Positions 26,174 to 33,232 of a DNA stretch of 42,359 nt are shown here, piece after piece. Made by a program: the position numbers and the translations under genes. Under the pieces are notes generated by a model that worked only from the letters and a program-made list of their open reading frames with translations, was not told the DNA's origin and did not search any database. The first letter of the stretch is position 1. Every line of letters starts with the position of its first letter. Source of the stretch: Planctomycetota bacterium (GTDB taxonomy: Bacteria > Planctomycetota > Planctomycetia > Pirellulales > UBA1268); NCBI GenBank assembly GCA_003669605.1, contig QWOP01000088.1, positions 1-42,359 of the forward strand, written 5' to 3'.

Positions 26174-26246
26174 GTCCTTTTCATTCTCCGGACGGGCCCT
26201 CGCCCGCCCGACACTGCCCACCGTTTCCCTGTGAGGAGTCCGCGCC

Positions 26247-27746
26247 ATGTCAGATCACTCTCTCCGCCGGTGGATGACCCGAACCGCCAGCGCCTTCGTC
26301 GCCGGTGCGTGGCTCCCCAGGCAACGATGGAGCGAGGGAAGGCGTGCCGCCAGTCCCCTCCTGTGGCTGGGGGTGGCGCTGGGGGGGGCGGTCTTCGCCA
26401 TGCCGCTCTTCGCCCAGGATGACGGGAGCGGCGGCCAGGGACCAAAGGACGATACCGAGACCACCAAGTCGGCAGGTGATCCGCTCAAGAACGCCGCTTG
26501 GTCGAAGATCGAGCAGGATGAGAAGCGCTACAAGGAGGCCCTCAAGTCCGGCGGCGCATTTGATGCAGCAGCTAAGGATTTTGTCACCAAGAAGGTGATC
26601 CCACAACTGGCCAGTGATGCTAACCGGCCGATGATTGACCAGCGCCGGCGGCGGATGCGTGACATGCTTCTGTTGGGGATCGACAACGACGGCGCCTACG
26701 AGGCCGCCGCCGAGGCCGTCGCGGAATCGGCACTCGCCCTTGCCAGGGACGATGAATCCCCTGCGGTTGCCCGGGTCAATGCCATGCTGCTGATCGGTGA
26801 GATGCGAACCAAGGACGGTCGCGAGGGGACCGTATGGGCCCCGGCGGCTGTGCCCCTTTCGGCCGCCGCCGGCGACAAGGGGCTTGCGCCTGCCGTCCGC
26901 GTCGCCGCAGTTGCTGGGCTCGTTCGTCATGCCGACGTCGCCCGCCGGGCCGGAGGGGAGAAGTTGACCGATTTTGCCAAAGCAGCGCGGTCGTCACTGC
27001 TGGGAATCGCTGCGGAGCCAGTGTCGGAGGAAGACCCTGTCGCCGGTGAATGGCTGGCCTCGCGGGCGCTGTCGCTGCTGCCGTCAGTGATGAAATCGGC
27101 CCCCAAGGAAGTGGCAGCCAATCTCGTCGGCGTGATCAATGATCAGGCGCGGTCGATCGATGTCCGCATCCGGGCCGCTGCCGCGCTCGGTGCCACCGTC
27201 ACGGCCAAGTCGGAGATCGATGCCGTTGCGGCGGTTGGTTCTGTGGTTGCGCTGGCGATCGCGGCGCTAGAAGCAGACGACAATGTGATCCGCGACCGTC
27301 GTTATGAGCAACTCCTCAATGGCGGCGGCGGCGCAAGCCCCAGCGGCCCACGGACACAGATGCCGGGGATGGGCATGCCGGGGATGGGAGGCCCAGGAAT
27401 GATGGGTGGTGCCGGCCGGGGCGTTGCCGAGACTTCGGTGTCTGATCAGGCCTGCCGGCGGACTGCCTGGCGGTTGGTGACACTCGCTGATGGCCTCCTC
27501 ACCGAGGATGAGAAGGCGGGCTTGGCAACTCTCCTATCGGGAGAGGATCGCGACAACTCAAAGGCCTATGCGGTCCTTCTTCGCGAGCAGGGATTGGCAA
27601 TCGACGAGGCCCGTACCGAGGCCTCAATCAGTGAGGCCTTGGCCCTACTCCGGCCGGGTGACGAATCGGCGGCGGGGGCCCCTGCGGAAGGGGAAGGGGC
27701 CACCGAGTCGGAGACCACCGAGCCTGGATCGCCGTTTGGCAACTGA
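26247..27746 (+). CDS. Exported helical-repeat protein of the pilM operon
   Basis: A 499-residue protein with a long basic lead and a signal peptide (LLWLGVALGGAVFAMPLFA, cleavage near residue 57). The mature part is Ala-rich helices in pairs (AVARVNAMLLIGEM, APAVRVAAVAGLVRHAD, DVRIRAAAALGATV), which resembles a HEAT or armadillo-like solenoid, a scaffold for protein contacts. Residues about 360-395 are a short Gly/Met/Pro-rich segment (MPGMGMPGMGGPGMMGG) of the same flavour as in the three preceding genes. AGGAG lies 12 bases before the ATG at 26247. Last gene of the operon; a hairpin with a short T-tract follows. Function unknown; periplasmic partner of the membrane proteins is inference. 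Confidence 0.75.
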   Translation: MSDHSLRRWMTRTASAFVAGAWLPRQRWSEGRRAASPLLWLGVALGGAVFAMPLFAQDDGSGGQGPKDDTETTKSAGDPLKNAAWSKIEQDEKRYKEALKSGGAFDAAAKDFVTKKVIPQLASDANRPMIDQRRRRMRDMLLLGIDNDGAYEAAAEAVAESALALARDDESPAVARVNAMLLIGEMRTKDGREGTVWAPAAVPLSAAAGDKGLAPAVRVAAVAGLVRHADVARRAGGEKLTDFAKAARSSLLGIAAEPVSEEDPVAGEWLASRALSLLPSVMKSAPKEVAANLVGVINDQARSIDVRIRAAAALGATVTAKSEIDAVAAVGSVVALAIAALEADDNVIRDRRYEQLLNGGGGASPSGPRTQMPGMGMPGMGGPGMMGGAGRGVAETSVSDQACRRTAWRLVTLADGLLTEDEKAGLATLLSGEDRDNSKAYAVLLREQGLAIDEARTEASISEALALLRPGDESAAGAPAEGEGATESETTEPGSPFGN

Positions 27747-27773
27747 CCGCAGCCAGGGCAAGCCAAAACCTCG

Positions 27774-27816
27774 CCGCCCGGTCGCATTGTTCGCTGCAAC
27801 CGGGCGGGGGCATTTT
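27774..27816. terminator. Hairpin terminator between convergent genes
   Basis: CCGCCCGGT (27774-27782) pairs perfectly with ACCGGGCGG (27799-27807), with three more pairs possible inside the loop. CATTTT follows on the plus strand. It sits between the stops of the exported helical protein (27746) and the lipoprotein (27827), so it could serve both directions. Confidence 0.55.
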
Positions 27817-27826
27817 CAAATCGGGC

Positions 27827-28330
27827 TCACTTGACGTCGAAGTCGAATGTATTGGCGCCCCGCTTCACGGTGGCGGAGAGCGGCGTGGTGCCCTGGGACG
27901 TGAATGAGGCGTCGATCGGCACTGGCTTGGTGCCGCCGATGAAGCCAGGGCCACCGGCACCGGATCCCATCGCCGGCATCCCAGCCGGTGGGGCGAGCAT
28001 TTTCTTCATGACATCGGCACCGGGGCCCATCGGCGCGGCTGCCACCTTATCGCCTGTGATCAGCCCGGTGGTGACGGTCACTTTGCAGACACCGACGGGA
28101 GCATCCGGAACGGAGTACTTTCCGTCGGCAGCAATCACTCCCCCCGAGACCTTGATCTTGGCGTCGGCTGCAGTGGCATGAAACGTGATCGACCCGCCGG
28201 TGAGGGGTTGGCCGTCAACCTTCACCGATCCGGTGACCGTTCCCGATGGTGGGCCCGATTGGCCGGCACAGCCGGAGATGGCGACGAGGATCATCGTTGC
28301 CCCGCCGACGAGTGCCAGGCGCCGGCCCAT
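27827..28330 (-). CDS. Small lipoprotein with carboxypeptidase-regulatory-like fold
   Basis: A 167-residue lipoprotein. The N-terminus (MGRRLALVGGATMILVAISG, then Cys) has a lipobox ending in ISGC, so it should be lipid-anchored. The next part (GTVTGSVKVDGQPLTGGSIT, then ADGKYSVPDAPVGVCKVTV) has the VxGxVxxDGxPLxGGxVxF pattern of beta-sandwich carboxypeptidase-regulatory-like domains that planctomycetes encode in many copies. A Met/Gly/Pro-rich segment (MLAPPAGMPAMGSGAGG) resembles those in the adjacent pilM operon. The ATG at 28330 lacks a ribosome site; a TTG at 28360, preceded by GAGG, would add ten residues and is a fair alternative. It lies downstream of a DUF1559 gene on the same strand, a common planctomycete pairing. 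Role unknown. Confidence 0.8.
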   Translation of the reverse strand: MGRRLALVGGATMILVAISGCAGQSGPPSGTVTGSVKVDGQPLTGGSITFHATAADAKIKVSGGVIAADGKYSVPDAPVGVCKVTVTTGLITGDKVAAAPMGPGADVMKKMLAPPAGMPAMGSGAGGPGFIGGTKPVPIDASFTSQGTTPLSATVKRGANTFDFDVK

Positions 28331-28469
28331 CTGGACGTTGATGCATGCTGCTGGGCTCAAGAGTTGAATTCCTCGAAATGGGTGCGGGAGTGAGGACACG
28401 GAAGAACGGTCGGCTGGGAAGGGGGCCATTGAATCGCGCTGGCGGGAGAGCGATCCACCAAGAATCTGC

Positions 28470-28506
28470 GGTGCATCGCTCCGCGCTTGGCGCGGAGCGA
28501 TGCACC
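28470..28506. repeat. Perfect 17-base inverted repeat with three-base loop
   Basis: GGTGCATCGCTCCGCGC (28470-28486), loop TTG, then the exact complement (28490-28506). It lies between the stop of the DUF1559 gene (28543) and the lipoprotein start (28330), both on the minus strand. No T-tract follows on that strand, so a simple intrinsic terminator is doubtful. An mRNA-stabilising or expression-splitting hairpin fits as well. Confidence 0.92.
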
Positions 28507-28542
28507 TGCTGATTCACCGGAAATGGCTGCCAACGGGCAGGA

Positions 28543-29529
28543 TCACCACTCGATATTAGGATTCTGGCCGTCGTCTTTTTGGAGCAGGTACATCCACACC
28601 AGTTGATCGACGCCGGCATCGATCGACCGGGCACTGGCGTCAGACATCGCCACCTGACAGGTGGTGCCGAAGGCCGAGGCCCGGTACGGCACACAATTGG
28701 CGTCGGTGGGGTTGACCTGCGGGGGGAGGAAGGCGTTGCTCGTGGGGCCGTACGGGCCGTAATTGGTGAAGTTCTGCCCCGAGGCACCGATCAGCGGCAT
28801 CCAGTCGGGATTCCATTGGCCGTGGCCCCAGAGCTTACCGTTGGCACTGTCATTCCCCCCCTGACAGCCGGCCCGAGCCTCGGCCATCATGATCGTCTTG
28901 GTGGTGCCGTCGGGCATCAGGCTCAACTGGTTGTAGCCCATCAGCGGCCACCAATAGCCCCAGGGGTGTTTGGGGTAGCCGAACACCTGGTAGTTCATGG
29001 CATATCCCGTCGAGCCCCAACCCCAGGTTGTCTGCGACGAGGTGGCGTCGAGCGGATTGACGTATGCGGTCACCTTCTGCTGGAAAGGGCTGTTGTTCCA
29101 GTTGCGGGCCTTGCCGTCACCGCCGTAGACGTCGTAGGAGTGGTTGAGGGCCGATTCTCCGTTGCCGTCGTAGTTCACTTTTCCCTTGTTGTAGACCCCG
29201 ATCTGCTCGATGAACGGCAGAAGGAAATAGAGACCCGTGCCAGTCATTCTGGGGGCATAGGGGCCCTTGTACATGTGGCCCGGGTCGGCGGGGTTGAGCC
29301 AATGCTCGATATAGGCCGGTGGCAGAAAGCCCTTGTTGGCATCGGAAAGGTTGTGCATGCCGAGGCCGATTTGCTTCAGCTGGTTGATGCTGGAACTGCG
29401 GCGGGCGGCTTGGCGGGCGGACTGGACGGCCGGCAGGAGGAGGCCGACGAGGGTGCCAATGATGGCAATCACGACGAGCAACTCGACGAGCGTAAACGCC
29501 CGCCTTGTGCCGTGGGAAAGGGGTTTCAT
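28543..29529 (-). CDS. DUF1559 protein with prepilin-type N-terminus
   Basis: A 328-residue protein. [20 protein letters not shown] is a type IV prepilin/pseudopilin signal, cleaved before Phe by prepilin peptidase, followed by the hydrophobic helix and [20 protein letters not shown]. The family continues [20 protein letters not shown], and the C-terminus has the H-x-G-like region replaced here by [23 protein letters not shown]1559 proteins exist in tens to hundreds of copies in planctomycete genomes, with no firm function; the pilin-like helix suggests handling by a pilus or type II secretion machine. GGAG lies seven bases before the ATG at 29529. Proximity to the pilM-like operon (convergent, with the lipoprotein between) may be meaningful. 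The DUF1559-lipoprotein pair is probably one transcript. Confidence 0.93.
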   Translation of the reverse strand: MKPLSHGTRRAFTLVELLVVIAIIGTLVGLLLPAVQSARQAARRSSSINQLKQIGLGMHNLSDANKGFLPPAYIEHWLNPADPGHMYKGPYAPRMTGTGLYFLLPFIEQIGVYNKGKVNYDGNGESALNHSYDVYGGDGKARNWNNSPFQQKVTAYVNPLDATSSQTTWGWGSTGYAMNYQVFGYPKHPWGYWWPLMGYNQLSLMPDGTTKTIMMAEARAGCQGGNDSANGKLWGHGQWNPDWMPLIGASGQNFTNYGPYGPTSNAFLPPQVNPTDANCVPYRASAFGTTCQVAMSDASARSIDAGVDQLVWMYLLQKDDGQNPNIEW

Positions 29530-29802
29530 GGGATGACTCCGGGATAATGAAATGCGATGGATAGGAGGGACTATTGTCTGTGCGGGGCCCAAAGGGCTGA
29601 TGGAATAAAAGGACTCGAGAAGGCCTTGGGGCAACCGCAGCCTGCCACCATGATGGATCCCCTCAGCCCCAAGAATAACAGACCATTCAACTGTAGCCCG
29701 AGAACCTGGCTGGCGGCAAGGAACGGGCGTTGGACGGCAGTCCCGGTGGCCCAAGCCCCCAGTCTCCGGGCAACACTTGCCAGGCCACTTTTCCCCGGAA
29801 GT

Positions 29803-31575
29803 CTACCGCTTGATGAGATCCTTGACCGTCATCCCCGATGGGATCATCGGCAGGACGTGTTCTTGGTAGGGCACTTGGACATCGAGCAGGGCCGGCCCCT
29901 TGGAGTCGATCAGTCGCAGGAGGGCGGATTCGAGTTCTCCCTTCTTCGACACCGTTTCCGCCTGCCAGCCGAAACCGCGGGAGATGGCCACGAAATCGGG
30001 GTAGCGGCTCTCCGGGGAGATTCCGTCCCCCTTGCCGCGGGCTTCCGGGTTGTCGACCGGGCCGAGGTAGGTGTGGGCCCGGTTGCCCTTAAAGAACCTG
30101 TCCTCCCACTGCACCACCATCCCTAGGTGCTGGTTGTTGAGCAGCAACACCTTGACCGGGATGTCCTCGCAGGCGCAGGTGGCCAGTTCTTGGATGTTCA
30201 TGAGGATGCTGCCGTCACCGTCGATATCGACGACCAGCGATTCCGGGTGCGCCACCTTGGCTCCCATCGCAGCCGGCAGGCCGAAGCCCATCGTTCCCAG
30301 GCCACTGGAGGAGACCCAGGTCCGCGGGCGGCGGAACTTGTAAAACTGCGCGGCCCACATCTGATGCTGGCCCACCCCCACGGTGATGATCGTGTCACGC
30401 TTGGCAGTCAGCCGCGAAAGCTCAGCGATCGCCTCTTGGGCGAGGATGCCTGGGTAGCTGGTGTCGAAGGCGAACGGATCCTCCAACTTCCACTGGGCGA
30501 TCTGTGCGTGCCAGGGGCCGAGGTCGGCGACCGGCGCCTCCACGATCTGGTTGAGTTGCCGCAGCGCTTCCCTCACGTCGGCGACGATCGGGATGTGGAC
30601 GAGCTTGTTCTTGTTGAGCTCGGAGGGATCGATATCGATGTGGACGATGAATCCGTGTTGGGCGAAGGCCTCCACCTTGCCCGTCACGCGGTCGTCGAAA
30701 CGGACACCGAGGGCGAGGAGGAGATCGGCTTGGTCGACCGCCTCGTTGGCGTAGACGCTGCCGTGCATTCCCAGCATGTCCAGGCTGAGGGGATCATCAC
30801 CTGGGTAGGCCCCCAAACCCATCAGCGTCATCGTCACCGGGATGCCGGTGCGGCGGGAGAATTCCCGCAGTTCAGCGGAGGCTTCGGCCGTGACCACGCC
30901 GCCGCCGGCATAGATCACCGGCCGCTTGGAACGCTTGATGGCCGCCGCCACCTGGGCGATCTGCTCTGGGGGGGCTTTGCGGACTTCTGGCCGGTATCCG
31001 GGGAGGTTCATCGGGGCCTGGAAGTTGGGCACCAGCTGAGCCACCTGGATGTTCTTGGGCAGGTCGACGAGCACCGGACCGGGGCGGCCGGTGCTGGCGA
31101 TGTGGAAGGCCTCGCGCATCACCCGGGCAATGTCGCCCGGATCGGTGACCAGATAGTGGTGCTTGGTGATACCGCGGCAGACCTCGACCATCGGCGTTTC
31201 TTGGAAGGCATCGGTGCCGATGACGCTCGTCCCCACCTGGCCGGTGAGGATCACCATGGGGACACTGTCGAGTTTGGCATCGGCGATGGCTGTCACCAAG
31301 TTGAGCGCTCCGGGGCCACTGGTGGCCATGCAGACCCCGACGCGACCGGTCGTCCGCGCATAGCCCTGAGCGGCAAACGCCCCTCCCTGCTCGTGCCGGG
31401 GGAGGATCGTGCGGATCTGGTCGCTGTAGCGGGTGAGTGACTGGTGGAGCGGCATGCTGGCACCGCCCGGATAGGCGAAGATCACATCCACGCCATGGGC
31501 GATCAGCGACTCGACCACCACGTCGGCCCCGGTGATGAAGGCGTCGGACGTCCGGGGGCGGGAAGCGGTAGCCAT
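29803..31575 (-). CDS. ilvB: Acetolactate synthase, large catalytic subunit
   Basis: This enzyme condenses two pyruvates, or pyruvate with 2-oxobutyrate, in the first common step of valine, leucine and isoleucine synthesis, using thiamine diphosphate, FAD and Mg2+. The 590-residue protein is complete: [15 protein letters not shown], catalytic Glu62 in [44 protein letters not shown], the FAD-domain [15 protein letters not shown], and the thiamine motif [18 protein letters not shown] to [16 protein letters not shown]. These last residues favour acetohydroxyacid synthase over other family members. The ATG at 31575 has AGGA eight bases upstream. No regulatory subunit gene (ilvN/ilvH) is adjacent. 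The leader contains alternative hairpins. It is divergent from the DAHP synthase gene. Confidence 0.96.
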   Translation of the reverse strand: MATASRPRTSDAFITGADVVVESLIAHGVDVIFAYPGGASMPLHQSLTRYSDQIRTILPRHEQGGAFAAQGYARTTGRVGVCMATSGPGALNLVTAIADAKLDSVPMVILTGQVGTSVIGTDAFQETPMVEVCRGITKHHYLVTDPGDIARVMREAFHIASTGRPGPVLVDLPKNIQVAQLVPNFQAPMNLPGYRPEVRKAPPEQIAQVAAAIKRSKRPVIYAGGGVVTAEASAELREFSRRTGIPVTMTLMGLGAYPGDDPLSLDMLGMHGSVYANEAVDQADLLLALGVRFDDRVTGKVEAFAQHGFIVHIDIDPSELNKNKLVHIPIVADVREALRQLNQIVEAPVADLGPWHAQIAQWKLEDPFAFDTSYPGILAQEAIAELSRLTAKRDTIITVGVGQHQMWAAQFYKFRRPRTWVSSSGLGTMGFGLPAAMGAKVAHPESLVVDIDGDGSILMNIQELATCACEDIPVKVLLLNNQHLGMVVQWEDRFFKGNRAHTYLGPVDNPEARGKGDGISPESRYPDFVAISRGFGWQAETVSKKGELESALLRLIDSKGPALLDVQVPYQEHVLPMIPSGMTVKDLIKR

Positions 31576-31631
31576 AGCAGCGATCCTGGAGGGGTGGCTG
31601 GTTGAAAATCCAAGCCTCTCAAAAATACACG

Positions 31632-31676
31632 AAAAGCGCCCCCGAGCGCCAGGGGCGACGGGGTTTTTTTCGCCCC
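31632..31676 (-). promoter_or_regulatory. Attenuator-like alternative hairpins ahead of ilvB
   Basis: Reading the minus strand, GGGGCGA can pair with TCGCCCC (11-base loop), or CGCCCC of that same segment can pair with the downstream GGGGCG (9-base loop), which is followed at once by C-TTTT. The two structures exclude each other and the second looks like an intrinsic terminator, 57 bases before the ilvB start. I find no leader peptide rich in branched-chain residues, so if real the switch works in some other way. Confidence 0.4.
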
Positions 31677-31777
31677 CCCGGCTGGGCCCTGTTGGCCGGA
31701 GGGGGAGGGGGGCCTGTTCAGGCGGTCAGGGCCCGGGTTTTGATTGTTGACCCAGTTTGTTGGTGTAGAGTGGAAAC

Positions 31778-32902
31778 ATGAAGCCAGCTGCCACCGGTGC
31801 CGTCCCGCCGTCCTCCACCGCCCCATCACCCAACTCCCCAGTCCTGGGCAGCGCCCCGGCCCTGGCGACTTCCAATCTACGGATCCGCAGCCTCGAGGCG
31901 CTCGTGCCTCCGTCCCGCCTGATGGCCCTTTTGCCACTGGACGCTGCCGCGACCCGCACGATTGTAGATGGCCGGATCGCCGTCGAGCGGGTGCTTTCTG
32001 GCGACGACCCCCGGCTCCTAGTGGTGGTCGGCCCCTGCTCGATCCACGATCTCGACTCCGCCCGGGAGTATGCCCGCCGCCTGCATGGCCTGGCAGCGCA
32101 TGTCGCCGAGCGGATGCTGGTGGTGATGCGGGTCTATTTTGAGAAGCCGCGGACCACCGTGGGCTGGAAGGGGCTGATCAACGATCCCCATCTCGATGAT
32201 AGTTTCGACGTCGGTACCGGGCTGCGGATCGCCCGCAATCTGCTGATCGAGATCGCCAGCCTGGGGCTGTCAACGGCCACGGAATTCCTCGAACCGATCA
32301 CACCGCAGTACATCGCCGACACGATCGTGCTGGGGGCCATCGGAGCCCGGACGACCGAATCGCCCACGCACCGGCAGATGGCCAGCGGCCTGTCGATGCC
32401 TGTGGGCTTCAAGAATTCGACCGACGGCTCGCTCCAAGCCGCGGTCGATGCCATGCAGGCCGCGCGGACGCCCCACAGTTTTCTCGGTATCGACAACGAT
32501 GGCGGCACCTGTGTCGTATCGACGACGGGCAATCCCTGGGGAGTGCTCATGCTCCGCGGTGGCCGCAGCGGTTCGAACTACGCCCCGGAGGTGCTTCACG
32601 AAGCCCGCACCAGACTCGAGGCGGCCGGGCTGCCGCCGCGGGTGATCGTCGATTGCAGCCATGCGAATTCCGGCAAGGATCATCGTCGGCAGTCGATTGT
32701 CTGGCGGGATGTGCTGGCCCAACGAGTGGCCGGTGACCGGTCGATCGTGGGGATGATGCTCGAAAGCAACATTCACCCCGGTAGCCAGCCCGCCAAGAGC
32801 GACCGTTCCCAACTCGCTTACGGTGTCTCGATCACCGACGGCTGCATCGGCTGGGACGAGACGGAGGAGTTGGTCATGGAAGCCTATCGCGACCTTGCCT
32901 GA
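31778..32902 (+). CDS. aroF: 3-deoxy-7-phosphoheptulonate (DAHP) synthase, type I
   Basis: DAHP synthase joins phosphoenolpyruvate and erythrose 4-phosphate, the entry to aromatic amino acid synthesis. The 374-residue product matches the AroF/G/H class: VVVGPCSIHDLDSAREYARR, MRVYFEKPRTTVGWKGLIND, ATEFLEPITPQYIADTIVLG, AIGARTTESPTHRQMASGLS, PVGFKNSTDGS, LRGGRSGSNY, DCSHANSGKDH and YGVSITDGCIGWDETEEL. N-terminal residues about 33-50 (NLRIRSLEALVPPSRLMALL) align with the regulatory N-terminus of E. coli enzymes, supporting the start at 31778 instead of the inner ATG at 31922. Which E. coli isoform it follows in feedback inhibition cannot be read, so the symbol is nominal. A 16-base tandem duplication covers the stop codon. 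TAGAGT ends only six bases before the start, so the message may be leaderless. Confidence 0.95.
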   Translation: MKPAATGAVPPSSTAPSPNSPVLGSAPALATSNLRIRSLEALVPPSRLMALLPLDAAATRTIVDGRIAVERVLSGDDPRLLVVVGPCSIHDLDSAREYARRLHGLAAHVAERMLVVMRVYFEKPRTTVGWKGLINDPHLDDSFDVGTGLRIARNLLIEIASLGLSTATEFLEPITPQYIADTIVLGAIGARTTESPTHRQMASGLSMPVGFKNSTDGSLQAAVDAMQAARTPHSFLGIDNDGGTCVVSTTGNPWGVLMLRGGRSGSNYAPEVLHEARTRLEAAGLPPRVIVDCSHANSGKDHRRQSIVWRDVLAQRVAGDRSIVGMMLESNIHPGSQPAKSDRSQLAYGVSITDGCIGWDETEELVMEAYRDLA

Positions 32903-32919
32903 CCGCGACCTTGCCTGAC
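32888..32919. repeat. 16-base tandem duplication across the DAHP synthase stop codon
   Basis: CGCGACCTTGCCTGAC occurs at 32888-32903 and again at 32904-32919. The stop TGA (32900-32902) is in the first copy, so a second out-of-use stop follows. Like the 25-base array at 9773, it carries the CCTGAC/TCTGAC stop context. Confidence 0.92.
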
Positions 32920-33232
32920 GCCGTTTTGTCCTCCTCCCCAGGCTTGAGATCTGCCGCGGGTTACTCCTGATCTGACGGCCAGGGGGGGTGGCGCGGATGG
33001 CCACCATGCCAGTGACGGCCCACGGGCCTCCCTTTTCCGCTCTGGTCGCTGCACCGCCCCAGATTGCGGGTTAGGCTTGAGTGGCAAGCCGTGACGATTA
33101 GGAAACCCCTGCGGCCAGCGGCGATGCGCTGCGGGCCGCGGGTTCCGTCGGTGGCGTCCGGGAGATCCGCATCCCCCCGGCGAGCAAGGCAGTCTGCCAA
33201 GAATCTGCCGAGAATCCTTGGTCGAAAGATCC
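32903..33232. other. Intergenic region between DAHP synthase and cheA
   Basis: These 330 bases hold the second copy of the 16-base duplication at the left end. At the right end is a direct repeat TCTGCCRAGAA (33193-33203 and 33204-33214), whose period of 11 bases is one helical turn, 18 bases before the cheA start. I found no gene, no clear terminator and no well-spaced sigma-70 promoter between them. Confidence 0.5.

Noticed and set aside
31726..31779. Leader peptide for ilvB attenuation (MFPLYTNKLGQQSKPGP)
   Set aside because: It is not enriched in Leu, Val or Ile codons, and it would start within the divergent aroF start codon.
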